A DNA stretch of 64,000 bases, taken from NCBI GenBank assembly GCA_963573385.1, contig CAUYLG010075635.1, forward strand, positions 118,434 to 182,433, written 5' to 3'. The DNA is from Cacajao melanocephalus. Its lineage: Eukaryota; Chordata; Mammalia; Primates; Pitheciidae. This document shows positions 11,870-26,478 of this stretch, one piece after another. Below the pieces are notes generated by a model. It was not told the DNA's origin, made no database searches, and saw only the letters and a program-made list of their open reading frames with translations. Every line of letters begins with the position of its first letter. Within the stretch, counting starts at the first letter, position 1. Made by a program: the position numbers and the translations under genes.

Positions 11870-12180
11870 ATCTCGCCACCGCTGGCTGTGACCCTTCATG
11901 GACTCCCAGCACCCTCAAGATACAGGACGGGGACCAGCACAGCCCTCCGTGTCTACAGCAACCCCGTCTCTCCTGCCCTCTCGCGATGCTTCATGACACG
12001 GCCCCTCAGACGCCGGCCAGGTCTGTTCCTGAGTCACGCTTCCTTCCAGCTCTGGCCTTCCCACAGGCTGTTCCACTGCCTGGAACACACTCCACCCTCC
12101 TTTCTTCCCGAGCAATTCCCAGTCGCCCTGTGGAGCTGAGTTCAATCTCGTGGTCCCAGACAAGGCTTCTGTGCCCTCTT
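11870..12180 (+). mobile_element. LINE-2 fragment (internal)
   Basis: The stretch GGCCTTCCCACAGGCTGTTC followed by CACTGCCTGGAACACACTCC matches the well-known L2 segment upstream of its 3' end. The preceding 150 bp are compatible with further upstream L2. Heavily diverged. Confidence 0.6.
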
Positions 12181-14684
12181 AGCCCCGTTAGCTAGGCAAG
12201 GTCCACACAGCATCTCTCCTCCAGGGACTTGGGTTCCTCTACTCACTTTTTACTAAAGTTGCAATTCGATGACTCTTCTGTCACTTGCTGGCTCCCATAC
12301 GATTCTTCTCCTGCCCCCACCAGCCCCTCTGGCCCCCTGCGCCTAGGGCAAGGCAGCCATGGGCCAACCCTCTCTGCTGCGCAAGCCAGAGTTGGCGGGG
12401 ACAGGTTCACCTGCCAAACTCTGATCCAAGCAGAGAGCTGTCACTTGTGATGAACGGTCACTCGTCATGGCTGAAGAACGTGGATGCCCCGCCCAAGCAG
12501 TTGGAGTTACACATTCATTTATTGACAATTCTACATAAATGGATTGTTGAGAAATGTCAAACACATGTCAGTGAGCACAGAATAAATCTCGTCTCTTCCT
12601 GTGGAGGCTGTGGACACACAGGACAGCCTGTGGAAACCTCTATAGGCGGGCGCGGTTCCCTCCTGCGGGCTTGCGGGACAGCTTCAAAGTTGGAGGCTGC
12701 CTCCTGGTTCCCTGCCTGCGCTGCCCTGCCAGGTGCCATGGGAGCCCAGGTCTGGCAGGACTGCTCTGGGGTCAGTGTCCTGACCACCAGCACCCAGGTG
12801 GGGAACCCGAAGGAGCCCGCTGCTCCTCCTCTCCTCCCCCTCCTCCCCTGCTCCCTGCACGAGGCCTGGGCAGCTCTGGCAGGCAGGGGTGGCTCTCTGC
12901 TGGGCAGCTCTCTCAGCTCTTATCTGGGCTCTGTTCAGTAGCACCTGCCTGGGACCCTGCAGGCTGAGGGCTGGGAAGCCTCTGTGGCATTGCTGGCCCA
13001 GGGCTTCCCATCCTGGCTGAGCTGCCTGGACCCTGCCGTGGCCCTCTCCAGGGAGTCCGCATTTGAGGCTAAGCTGCCTGGACCCTGAGTGGCTCTCCCC
13101 ATGGACTCCATATTTGAGGCTCCCCAGTGTCCCCTTGGAGTGCCGAGTCTGTTCCTAGCTGAGCCCCTGCGGCACAGAACTGCTGAAGATCCCTGCAGCC
13201 TCCCGGTCTGGGGCAGGATCCGCCCTCCCAGGCTTGTGGGTTTCAGCAGGCCCAAGAAGGATCCTCTCTGCCTGGGGAATGCAATCCTTGTCCCAGAGCC
13301 CCGGAGCCTGTCTTAGGAGGGACGTGGGCAAGGAGGGGAGAGAGAAAAAAAACATGCGGCCGTTCATCAACGTCTGTCTCTCGGACAACCTTGTCAGGGC
13401 CACTGCCAGAGTCAGCCTGTGGCTCCCTCAGGGAAAGGCTCCCTTGAAAGGTCGCTGGTCTCCAACTTGCTTCGATCCCCAAGAAATGCATGGACAGCAG
13501 TCTCATTCTCTAAAAGCCAATTTTTAACTATTATAACAATTTCCCACCAAATTTCAAAGCTGTCTTTTGTTAGCCTCTGAAAAAAAGAATTATTTATTAT
13601 TATTAGGGTGCTGAGGAAGGCTTGGCCAAAGAGAAAGCCTGTAGTTATTGAAAAAGCAAACAGCTTTCTGCTGAATTGGAAATGGAGATATTCTTTCTGC
13701 CCAGCCTTAATTCCAGTTTTGCAGAATGAGAAATAACAAAATTGATTTTTATCTAGATCAGTTGGGACACCACGTGCCTGGCTGTTTCTCAATTCATTCC
13801 TGGAGCCGAGCAAGCAGGCTCTTTTGATTTGTTCTTGCTCTCTGGGATACGGATTTTACTCTGCAAGATAATGCCATGATCTCCTTAACCCTTCAACAAA
13901 CCACTTAATTTCTCAAGAAATGCACGTCGTGTCCTGCCCCGCTACCACCATACTCCGGACACTACGATTACATGCAGAAATATAATCACTGAGCTGATAT
14001 GTAAATTCACCTCTGATTTCTCAAGTATTGATTTTACTCTAGGCCGTGGACGAGCAGAGCTTTGCTGAAGTCAGGAGCTTCAGCCATTCTGTTTACCCTC
14101 ACTTTGCTCCGCTCACAAGCCCAGCTACTGCACATGGCAGGGAGCACAGGTCTGTAAAACCAGCGTGTGCTTCCTCAGAAAAGGTTACACTTACTTATTG
14201 CATTCTTCCAGGCACACAGGCGGGAGCTGCAATCTGCTGGCAGTGCCCCTCTTTAGACCCCTAAACATGAAGCTGGGGTCAGTGAGGGTGTGGTCAGGAA
14301 CTTGCAGCCTCCTCCGGCGACAAGAGGGTCACACCACCTTCCGGTGATTCTCCAGGTTGGAGGGTCCCTCTGCTTGCACCTGTGTTTCTGCTTTCTCTCT
14401 TACGGAGTCCCAGGGCAGGGGGTGGGGGTTGCTCCCTCTGAGCCCAGAGTGCCCTCTTGACTGAGTCACTCTCTGTATCTGTGCTATGTCTGAGACAAAA
14501 GGAAAAGTGAATATAGCGACGATGTTTCCAGAGATTTGAGCATCCCAAGCCTTGCAGCATTCAGGCTGTATGTGGGGGAGATGCCTCGGGGCCCCTGAAC
14601 TGACAAGGATGGTCCCTTCTGACCGGTAGGACTTTCACTGAGTCCTAATTCCCCCATGCTGGGCTTTGCTGGGAGATGGGTCAA
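12181..14684. other. Unassigned DNA, one AT-rich island
   Basis: No gene recognised. A 218-codon plus-strand frame (12285-12941) lies in GC-rich DNA and shows no domain. A 250-bp AT-rich patch at about 13,500-13,760 contrasts with its surroundings and contains no repeat I recognise. A minus-strand frame of 133 codons crosses it (13412-13813) without a known match. Confidence 0.4.
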
Positions 14685-15008
14685 AATCCTATCCCTGGTA
14701 CCTGTGAGGATAACCTTGTTTAGAACGGAGGTCTTTGCAGAGGGAATGAAGTAAAGGTGAGACCACACTGGATTAGGGGCTGGTGTCCTTATGAGGAGAC
14801 AGACACGCAGGAGAGAAGCCGGGAGACGAGGAGGCAGAGACTGGGTGACAGGGAACGCTGACAGTTGCTGGGAGCCGGGGCAGGAGGGCAGCATTCTCAG
14901 GTGGAGCCCTCAGAGGATGCATAGCCCCGCCGATGCCCCGATTTCAGACTTCTGGCCTCCTGAACGGGAGCCGATCCGTTTCTGCTCTCCGGGGCCCTCT
15001 AGTTTGTA
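14685..15008 (+). mobile_element. MLT1-like LTR, sense orientation
   Basis: GGTACCTGTGAGGATAA, GGTCTTTGCAGAGG, CTGGTGTCCTTATGAGGAG and GATTTCAGACTTCTGGCCTC appear in the order of a sense MaLR-type LTR. It is GC-rich and diverged. The 3' end near 15,005 is approximate. Confidence 0.6.
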
Positions 15009-15729
15009 GCACTTTCACAGGGGTCCCAGGGCCCTGATGCTGAGCTGTTTCCACCCCCGGAGAAGGATTTAGAGCAGCCCAGTTCCTCAGGTGAGCCACG
15101 TCTAGACCCTTCCCGGACTCTTCCTGGACGGGCGGGATCAGGAGGAAGCTGCCCATCCCAGCAAGAGTCCAGGGTGGGGACTGTCCACACAGCATGGACA
15201 CCCGCAGTGCCTGCTGAAGCCAGAATAGCCCGTGAGCCCGAGGCTCTCAAGGCCTCCCAGGTCCTGGCTACCCAAAGCCTGGGAGGGGCTGGCGGTGTGT
15301 CCGTGGAGTCACAGGTTTTGGGATATTTGCAAAATACCCGTCAGCTGCAATCTGCTGAGTTGTTTCTTTCCAGGTTGACCTTCCGTGGATCCCACTTCCC
15401 CTCGGGGTGGAGGACTGTGGCGTGGCTGCAGGCGTGGCTGGGATCCAGCTATGGGGAGGCTGGGCTGTGACTCAACGGGTTTCCATGGAGTGAGCTGTAT
15501 TGATTTCTTCCTATTATAGCTGCCATTGCTGGAAAGTTTGCAGAGCTAGTCAGGGTCCAGCCTGATTCAGTGCCAGGCTCCCCTCACTCCAGCTGAGGTT
15601 CTTCCTCCTGCTGCGGAGGTGGGTCCTTCTCATGCTGAGCAAAGTGCAGCTGTCGGGAAGGGCAAGCACGAGGCGCTCAGCCCAGGGCCGGTGTCACAGG
15701 GCTGTGTGCGGTGAACGCCAGCGTGCAGT
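15009..15729. other. Unassigned GC-rich DNA
   Basis: No gene or known repeat. It leads into the CA-rich array. Confidence 0.4.
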
Positions 15730-15958
15730 GACACCACACACACTCACACACACACGGGCACTCCCACCACACTACCCACACACACTCAACCCACACACGC
15801 TCACAGCACATATATACCACACACACTCAACCCACACACGCTCACACACACACACACACAGGTGCTCCCACCACACTCAACCTACACACACTCAACCCAC
15901 ACACACACACACACACGGGCACTCTCACCACACTACCTACACACAACCCACACATGCT

Positions 15959-15991
<33 letters not shown>

Positions 15992-16937
15992 TCCCACAAC
16001 ACTCAACCTACACACACTCAATCCACACACACTCACACACATACACACAGGCGCTCCCACTACACTCAACCCATACACACTCTCTCACACACACACACAC
16101 ACACACGCACAGGTGCTCCCACCACACTCTACCCACACACACACACACACAGAGGTGTTCCCACCACATTCTACCCCCACACACACACAGAGGTGTTCCC
16201 ACCACACTCTACCTACACATGCTGACACAGCACATATATACCACACACACAACACATACACACCCAACACACACTCGCCCCCACTCACAGACACTCCCAC
16301 CACACTCAACCCACATATACACACTCACACACCACATACATGCAACAAAAACATACACACCCAATACACACTCCCCCCCACAGACACTCCCACCACACTC
16401 TACCCACAAATACACGCACACCACATACACACCAGACACACACAACACAAACATACACATCCAACACACACTCCCACCACACATTCACACAGACACTCTC
16501 ACCGCACTCTACCCCTACACACACCATACACTCCTAAAACACACCACACACAAACCTAGAAACCCACCACACACTCCCCCCACACAACACACACATAAAC
16601 ATACACACCCATCACACACTCCCCTACCAGCCCCACCCACACATACACCCCCACCACACACACCCCACACATACACAGGTACACACCCACCACACAAACG
16701 TACGCATTCACACACACATGCTACACACACCCCTACCACACACTCACCACACAATCACACTCACACACACCCCCGTATACTTCTCCATATGCCTCACCTA
16801 TGTCATGCATACCCACATGCACGTACACATGCACACACATACAAATACTCCGTGTGTCCTGTATGCCTGTGGTACACACATCACAAACACACACACACAC
16901 TCATATGTGCACGCTGCACCCACACACCTGTGCACCT
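15730..16937 (+). repeat. 1.2-kb CA-rich VNTR-like array
   Basis: Variable (CA)n blocks are separated by a conserved module of the type GGTGCTCCCACCACACTCAA followed by CCCACAC. The module appears about 11 times (near 15,753, 15,860, 15,916, 15,986, 16,049, 16,111, 16,154, 16,190, 16,288, 16,383 and 16,490). Later copies read GACACTCCCACCACACTC. Towards the right end the array decays into irregular CA-rich DNA. The lack of TAA, TAG and TGA in CA-rich DNA creates open frames of up to 389 codons that are not genes. Confidence 0.95.
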
Positions 16938-17498
16938 TTGTCCTGTGTCCTGCATGCCTGTCAGCCCCTCCTGCCCTCCACCCCTCTCTGCTCCCCTGGC
17001 TGCCTTCCTGGCTCTGCTCCCAGGGCCCTGAGCCTCCTCGCCGTGTCCCCCACCCCTAGTTCAGGAGCCAGAAGGCCAGTGGGGCCTTTAGACCTTGGCT
17101 CTTCTGTTCCTGCCTAGGTGGCTGGAGGAGGTGGATGCTGGAACAGCCCCAGGGACTTAGGGCTCCAACGCAGCTTGGCCCGGCCCCTCCCAGAGCCCCC
17201 ATGTTTCCAAGGACAATCTCAAGTCCTCCCTTCCCCTTGGCTGGCCCCAGGCCACAGTTCCCATCACCCTCAGCAGTAGCCGCCCTCCCTCCCTCCTTTC
17301 CTGCCTGCCCTGCTCCCCTCATCCGCTGTCCATCGTCTCCACGTGGGCTCTGTGCCCAAGGTGGAGCATCCCCCCGTGCCTGGTCCCCCTGCAGCCTCTG
17401 TTCAGTGACCCTTCTTCCCTAGCTCCTCTTGGTCCAGGTTTCCAGGGAGATGCTTGCTGGTTGGCTCCGCTGCTATTCTTAGCAGGGCTCCTTGAAAG
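16938..17498. other. Unassigned C-rich DNA
   Basis: C/T-rich sequence between the CA array and an Alu. No gene or repeat recognised. Confidence 0.4.
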
Positions 17499-17510
17499 TG
17501 CTGAGTCTTC

Positions 17511-17820
<310 letters not shown>

Positions 17821-17831
17821 TGCTGAGTCTT

Positions 17832-19007
17832 ACCACGCCACCCTGCAGATTTGAGGCCAAATGCTGTAGTCTCATGGAGAATTGGAGAGAAGGCCCCAAG
17901 AGGGGTGTGGGTGAGCACAGGCCTGCTCCCTTCACAGCATGGATTAGCACTCACTGGGAGGTCAGGTGGTCTGGGAACTTTGGGTTTGCTCTTTTGCCTG
18001 GTAGGAGCCTCAAAGGGAAGGCTCTGGGGCCTGAGTGGAGGGTGAGGACTGGCCCGTGGGGAGGCCACAAGGGTTGCTCTGACCAGACTCCTGTAGAAGG
18101 GAGGGTTTGGACTGAGCAGGTTTCAGGGGAGGGAGGGGAGTGTGGACAGCAGGTCCCACTTAGAGCTTTCTTGTCCCCAGGAACCTAGAGTCTGAGTTCC
18201 CAGTGGCAACCCCTGGGGAGCATGCCTCTGGGTGGTAGAGACCCAGCCGTCAAGCTCAGCACCTTCCGTGCGCCTCTGCAGCCCAGCGCCTGATGATTGA
18301 TACTTGACATTTAGAGTTCACCTCCCCTCATTTCACTAATGCGTCTCCTTGTCTATCAGGGGCCATGTTTTGTTACTTCACGTCTGTCTGCACTATCCTG
18401 GCCGCAAGCAGCCTGCCTTCTGGGCTGATGTGGGTCAGCTCATTCTTCCACCAGCTCTGAGCCATAGATGGTGTCAGAGGACACAGGGAAGCCAGCTGGG
18501 GAGATGGGAAAGGGCCTCCTGTTCCAGGTCCAGCTAGGATCCCCCTCCCATCTCTCCAGCACAGTCTGCAGTGCAGGCTCTCTGTGTCATTGTGCTGGCG
18601 AGAGGTCCAGAGGCCATGGCCTGCAGTGGCTGCCACAGCTCCGACGGGTGCACCCGAGGCCCCCAGTGCTATTCAGAGCTCTCCTGGGAATCGCCAGCAA
18701 ACCGCTTTCCACGGGATCCTTGCTGATTCCAGAGGAAGTAGGCCTGGAGGATGTGTTTTCTTCCCATGCACCCATCCTGGGCAGACCCGGGTCAGCACTG
18801 GCACCACTGGGCATGACCCACGCATGGCCCTCCAGCTGTTGTGAGTGCAGTAAAACAGCCAGGAGAACATAAAGTCATTCACAGGCCAGCAGAAGAAAGT
18901 GTATCACGACTCCCCCACTTCCCAAGCTCAGATGTGACTTTCCTAAATCCTTTAACAGTCTAAAAATTCTTATTGCATACAAACTTCTAACTCACTTTTC
19001 AACCATT
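17832..19007. other. Unassigned DNA
   Basis: No gene or recognised repeat. Open frames are up to 134 codons and overlap on both strands without domains. Confidence 0.4.
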
Positions 19008-19150
19008 CTTTTCTTTCAAATTATGGTAAAATACACAAACAATATTTGCTTTTTAATCATTTTAACACGCACAATTTGGTGGCCTTAAGTACACTCATGA
19101 TACCGTGGAACCATCTCCACTGTCCAGTTCCAGAACTCAACCACCCTTTT
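19008..19150. mobile_element. Old L1M 3' UTR-like fragment
   Basis: ATGGTAAAATACACAAAC, ATTTTAACACGCACAATTTG and GCCTTAAGTACACTCATGA, followed by GGAACCATCTCCACTGTCC, resemble a segment common to old L1M 3' regions. Orientation and subfamily are uncertain. Confidence 0.45.
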
Positions 19151-19523
19151 AAATCTTACATCAAAATGTCAGCATCTCTGGAAGCTTGGAAAGGTTGGTG
19201 GCATCGCCCTTCTTCCCCCGTCTCTGTCTGCGCCTCTCAGCTGCCACCTGCCCCACTGAGCGCAGGACGCTGCTGCTGATGCCTGCTCCGTTTCCCCCTG
19301 GGCTTGAAGCTCCTGCTCTCTGAGGTCTCTTCTGAAAACAGCTTCACCTTGGTGAACCTGCCCAAGGTGTGGTCTTTAAAACCCACATTGAATTTTTCCT
19401 TATTCCTGTTCATTTACTAATTCATCCAGTGATTCAAAACTCTATGCCAGTGTTGCTGTGCTGGACGCAGAAAGTGTGATGAATTAGTCTAAGTTTTCCA
19501 GGGAAACAGTACCAATAGGAAAT

Positions 19524-19543
19524 TGTGTGTGTGTGTGTGTGTG
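19524..19543 (+). repeat. (TG)10 microsatellite
   Basis: Ten uninterrupted TG dinucleotides. The flanks resemble an unidentified old repeat (AGTTTTCCAGGGAAACAGTA just upstream). Confidence 0.95.
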
Positions 19544-20021
19544 AACATAAACAATAACTTAGTAGTAAAATATACACATACATACTCTTGAATGAGTGAG
19601 TGATTTGTCCCTATGTACATATTGCATATCAATTATCATTCTAGAGAACACAATAATCGCTCTTAATCTCAGTCTTTTGTCACACGCGATGCAGCCCGGG
19701 TTTAGTGCCTGCTGCATGCTGGCCACTGACCCTGAGTGAGGAGACTGTTGGACAGCGCTCAGAGCACGCCCGTGTGCCTGTGTGGGGAGGTGGGTGACAA
19801 ACAGGGAGGACATTCACCAGCATAGAAAGAGGCAACCTGAGGAGCAATGGGAGTGAAGCGGACACGGTCTGGTAGGACACAGAATTTAGGCGGGAAGCCA
19901 GTGGATGCTGACTCCGAAGGTGCTGCCCCTGCCCAGGTGTCCTTGATGACAATGGGCAGTGGTCAGGACACTGCGGAGCTCCCAAACTCTTGGTCTTCAT
20001 TTTCCCTTGAAAATGGGACTT
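19544..20021. other. Unassigned DNA
   Basis: No gene or repeat recognised between the TG microsatellite and the AluJ. Confidence 0.4.
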
Positions 20022-20307
20022 GGCCAGTGCAGTGGCTCACGCCTGTAATCCCAGCACTTTGGGAGGTGGAGGTGGATGGATTGTTGAGCCCAGGAGTTCA
20101 AGGCTAGCCTGAGTAACACATTGAGACCCTGTATCTACACCAAATACAAACATCAGCCTGGTGAGGTGACCGGCGTGCACCTGTGGGCCCGGCTACTCAG
20201 GAGGCTACAGGATTGCTGGAGCCCAGGAGGTCAAAGCTGCAGTGAGCTGTGATAGCACCTCTGCAATCCAGCCTAGGTGACAAGGTGAGACCCTGTTTCA
20301 AAAAAAA
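20022..20307 (+). mobile_element. AluJ-type element
   Basis: Dimeric Alu with older diagnostic wording: TTGAGCCCAGGAGTTCAAGG in the left arm, and GAGCCCAGGAGGTCAAAG with GCAGTGAGCTGTGATAGC in the right arm. A short A8 tail follows. It is strongly diverged with small internal losses, consistent with the J class. Confidence 0.9.
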
Positions 20308-21324
20308 CAGTAAGTGGCTCTTGAGGTTTTGTGTTCTATTTGCCAACAGACCACTTATTTTATGCAGCTGAGGTGCACGAGGCCCATGCCACAGTGGGAC
20401 ATGGGTGGCGCTGCTGTTTCGTGAGCCGTGAGCTTCGCTGCTGGTGAGAAACCACAGCCCTCCTGGGAGCTGATCTCCCCTGAAGTTTCCAGATTTAAAT
20501 ATGGCAACTGCTCAGCTGTGGAGAAATGGACCAGTTCCTACAGACGGTGGTAAAGGCCCTAAGAACAGAGTCCTTCCATTTACACAAGCATTAATTGAAT
20601 TCTCAACTGATTGACAATTCACAGAAATAGCCACTCCACAGATGTGCTGTAAGATTCCATAAGAGTCTGCCCTTCAGATGCCAGCCTGCCACTGAGGACA
20701 AATCAACAGACGCTTGGAGAAGACCTGAGACGCTGCTTAGAGCGATTCCTCCGGAGAGAACAGGAGCGCCTGGGCCTGGGGAGTGATGGCTCCAAAGTAG
20801 CCTGGAGAGCCCCTCCAGGTGTGTGACCTGCAAATAGATGAGGCCTTCCCCAGCCTCCATTTCACCTGAAGATTACCAGCTGTCATATCCCTTAGCCCCT
20901 AAACCCATTTGCAGAGAAGCTGCTCCCAGATGACACCTCGTCCCTTTGTGTGAGACGAGGAATGGGCCTGGTGAGATGAGAACGTCTGGGCCCCCCAGCA
21001 TGGCTCAGGATGGACAAAGAAGTCGGATGGTCCCTGCTGCACGTGAAGCTCAAATGGCTGGGGTGTGAGCCTGTGAACCTCGCAGGTGGACAAAATAAAA
21101 ACATGAGGATATCAGGACTCACGCTGAGGGGACAAGATCGAACATATTTGTCAGTAAGGTTTTAGGAAGGATTGGAAACTTAATGTTTATGAGGACTTAG
21201 GACTGTTGTGGTGGAGGGCCTGAGCAAACAAGCTATTCCCACATCGCTCTCTTCTTACACAGAGTTATTTAATTGTCATGGAACTCTTTTTCTCCCTTGT
21301 TTTATATATATGTATATATAAAAC
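20308..21324. other. Unassigned DNA
   Basis: No gene or repeat recognised. A short (TA)-rich stretch at 21,301-21,320 abuts the next Alu. Confidence 0.4.
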
Positions 21325-21561
21325 ATCTCCTGCGTTCAAGTGATTGTCCTGCCTCAGCCTCCTGAGTAGCTGGTGTTACAGGTGCTGGCCACCACACCTG
21401 GCTAATTTTTATCTTTAAAATAAAAATAGAGACCTAGAAACCACAGAGACTGGGTTTCGCTGTGTCGGCCAGGCTGGTTTTGAACTCCCGACCTCAGGGG
21501 GTCTGGCTGCCTTGGCCTCCCAAAATGCTGGGATTACAGACATGAGCCATCGTGCCCAGCC
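21325..21561 (-). mobile_element. Alu lacking its 3' third, with internal insertion
   Basis: Antisense Alu that starts in the right monomer (GCGTTCAAGTGATTGTCCTG) next to a TA-rich patch. The distal right arm and A-tail are absent. In the linker region about 20 extra bases (around CTAGAAACCACAGAGAC) separate two AGAGAC motifs. The left monomer runs to GTGCCCAGCC at 21,561. No target duplication is visible, as expected after loss of one end. Confidence 0.85.
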
Positions 21562-24054
<2,493 letters not shown>

Positions 24055-24149
24055 TCAGGGTTAGGGTACTTAGCATGGGAGCAAAAAGGTTAAAGAATAA
24101 ATCAAACCAAGTGCCTGCATGTGGGCTAGGGGAGTAGAATGATAGAAAT

Positions 24150-24650
24150 CGCTAACATTTACTAAAACACGCTATGATGATCCCCAGTCTAGGTGCTTTT
24201 GCATGTTTTAATTCATTTATTTTTGTAGTTTTATTTATTTATTTTGAGACAGAGTCTCGCTCTGTCACCCAGGCTGGAGTGCAGTGGCATGATCTTGGCT
24301 CACGGCAACCTCTGCCTTCCAGATTCAAGAGATTGTCACTCCTCAGCCTCCCATGTAGCTGAAATGCCAGGCATGCAGCACTTGGTGTATTTTTAGTAGA
24401 GGTGCGTTTTCACCATGTTGGCCAGGCTGGTCTTGAACTCCTGACCTCAGGTGATCTGCCCACCTCAGCCTCCCAAAGTCTGGGATTACAGGCTGAGCCA
24501 CTGCACCCAGCCACCTATGTTTTAATTCATTTAATTCACACAAAAGCTCCATGAGGGATGGGCCATTGTTATGCCCATTTGACAGGTGAGGAACCTGAGA
24601 CATGTAGAGATAAGCACCTCGCCCAAGGCCCCTCCAGCATCTGGACTCTC
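24150..24650 (-). mobile_element. MIR split by an Alu
   Basis: The antisense MIR pattern starts at 24,150 (CGCTAACATTTACT), runs to ATGTTTTAATTCATTTA, and resumes after the Alu. There it shows ATGCCCATTTGACAGGTGAG, GAACCTGAGACATGTAGAGA and CTCGCCCAAGG, the core of a reversed MIR. Removing the Alu and one target copy restores a continuous MIR. Confidence 0.8.
24220..24516 (-). mobile_element. Full-length Alu inserted in a MIR
   Basis: Antisense dimeric Alu with a TTTATTTATTTATTTTGAGA start (its 3' tail) and a CCAGCCACC end. It is flanked by an exact 17-bp target duplication, ATGTTTTAATTCATTTA, at 24,203-24,219 and 24,517-24,533. Several small deletions and an age-typical mutation load suggest an older S or J element. 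Confidence 0.95.
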
Positions 24651-24944
24651 CATGTTCTCTCCTGGGTTGCTTTTTGTAGACTTTCCAGAGAAGCACCAGG
24701 TACTCTTATTCTCCTTTGGATTCAGAAAGTCACTGGAACGATCTCCTCCCCATGGTTGCGAAGGACTCAGGACAAGGCAGATTCATTTTGAAATACCCCC
24801 GACAACGAGGCCAGGCAGGGAGCACTCAGCCCCTGGAAACTTCACGGTTTCAACACCTGTGCCACGTAGGAGACAGTAGGGTGCAGGTGGCAGCTGGTGA
24901 CTGTGAGAGCTGAGTCTTCTCAGAACAAGGCATGCTGTGGGGTC

Positions 24945-25140
24945 AGAAAGCCAGGACTCACAGTAGACAAGCTGGGCTTGCACCTCAGTCCCCCAGGCTA
25001 TGATGTTCATGACCTCAAGCAAACCAAGATATTTTTCTGTGCCGCAGTTTCTTTGCCATCTGTAAAGTCAGCCTCAGACTCTGCCTGGGTGTGAGAACAG
25101 AGTAAGTTGGAATTGGAAGTCCCCATCGCAGTATCTGGTG
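24945..25140 (+). mobile_element. Possible diverged MIR
   Basis: TGGGGTCAGAAAGCC, CATGACCTCAAGCAAACC, then CGCAGTTTCTTTGCCATCTG and TAAAGTCAG resemble a sense MIR core, but with many changes. Confidence 0.45.
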
Positions 25141-25804
25141 CAGAGAACATGCCACTCGGTGTCAGCAGCTGAGGCCCATCCCTGAGCATCAGAGGCTCTT
25201 GGCAAGTTCCTGCGGAGTGTACAAGTTACCCACTGTCTTCCTCCTCTCCTCTGGGTGGGCGACACCTTTCCTTCCTCAGCACTGCTCTCCTGGGTCTCCT
25301 CTGTGACCCTGTCTGCTCCTAAAATTTCTGGGTGATGATGATGCTTTCCTTCTTTGTCATCAGAACCCCTAAACTCAGCTGTCCCCAGGGCTGTGGGCTT
25401 CCTTCTTCTTCTGTGGCTGGAGGATCCACTCTGGCAGTTGTCTGAAGGTGGCTTCCCCAAATCTGTGGCCACTATAGCGTTCCTCCAGCCCCAGTTCCTC
25501 CCTTACAGCTCCATCAGGCCTGGAAGGATGAAGGGCTGTGTCTCCTGGGGCTCCCCCTCTGCAGGTACTGCCTCCCCTGCCTGCAGCCTCTCTCTACCCC
25601 TGAATGTCAGGTGGCAGAAATGGACAAGCTAGCTGGTACCCACTACACTCGGAGCCTTCAGTGCCATTCAGCTTCCTCTGATAAACATGCTTCATCTTTC
25701 TGGTCCTCATGGAGAGGTTTTATTTACTGGGATGTTGATGGGATTTCCCTCCATCAGTAGGATCTTTGGAGAGCTTCTCCAGCTCCCATGAAGATAAGAA
25801 TTTT
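25141..25804. other. Unassigned DNA
   Basis: No gene or repeat firmly recognised. C/T-rich sequence at 25,230-25,620 may hide an old LINE fragment. Confidence 0.35.
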
Positions 25805-25925
25805 CTGGGCTATTTCTCCGATACCCCAGTCCAGATCTACAAGTCAGCATTTCCAGGCCAGAGACCTGGAGATCTGCATATTCGGCAGGGGCTTCGGGGG
25901 CTTCAGGGGATGCTATCAAGACCCA
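25805..25925. mobile_element. Possible MER5-like DNA transposon
   Basis: Palindromic wording (TCTGGGCTATTTCTCCGATA and, later, GAGACCTGGAGATCTGCATA, ending GGGATGCTATCAAG) resembles the core and one arm of MER5A. Tentative because neither terminus is clear. Confidence 0.4.
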
Positions 25926-26011
25926 ACCCCATGAGCACTGAGGGCGCATGCCCCTCCCCGTGGGTGCTGTGTAGATAGCAGACCACAGAACTTACTGAAA
26001 TAGGACTTTTG

Positions 26012-26478
26012 CTGCTGTGGTGGGATGAAGAGTGTTCCCACAAATCCATGTTTCTCCAGAACCTCAGAATGTTTCCTTATTAGGGAACAGGGTGTTTGTA
26101 GGTGTCCCTAGTTCACATGAGGTCGCCCTGAATGAGGACGGGTCCTACTGCAGTGACTGGTGTCCTTAGAAGAATGGAAGAGACAGACACAGAGAAAGAA
26201 GGCCGCGTGGAGACATGGGACTCAGACACAAAGGGAGGTGAGCATGGAGGCGCCGGCAGAGACTGGAGCGCTGCTGTCAGATGCCCAGGAGCACCAGGAG
26301 GGGGGTGACCTCTGGAAGCCTGGACCAGATGCTGCCTCACCCCTTCCAGAAGGAGCCAACTCAGCTGCCATCTTGATTTCTGACTTGTGGCTTCCAGAAC
26401 TGTGGGCGAATAGCTTTCTGTTGCTGTTAGCCACTTGGTGTATAGGAATTTGTTATGGCTGCTGTAGGACACTGATGC
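26012..26478 (+). mobile_element. MLT1-like LTR, near full length
   Basis: About 465 bp in sense order. It opens with GTGTTCCCACAAATCCATGT, then ACCTCAGAATGTTTCCTTAT, GACTGGTGTCCTTAGAAGAA and GACACAGAGAAAGAAGGCCG. Near the end are GACTTGTGGCTTCCAGAACT and TGTTATGGCTGCTGTAGGAC. The length and order fit a solo MaLR-type LTR. A 5-bp target duplication was not resolved. Confidence 0.7.

Noticed and set aside
12285..12941. 218-codon plus-strand frame
   Set aside because: GC-rich DNA with competing frames on the other strand and no recognisable domain. Not enough to call a gene.
15862..17031. 389-codon plus-strand open frame rich in His and Thr
   Set aside because: It lies almost wholly in the CA array. 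CAC and ACA codons cannot be stops, so long frames are expected there.
24055..24067. Interstitial telomere-like GGGTTAGGG
   Set aside because: Only about one and a half units; chance occurrence.
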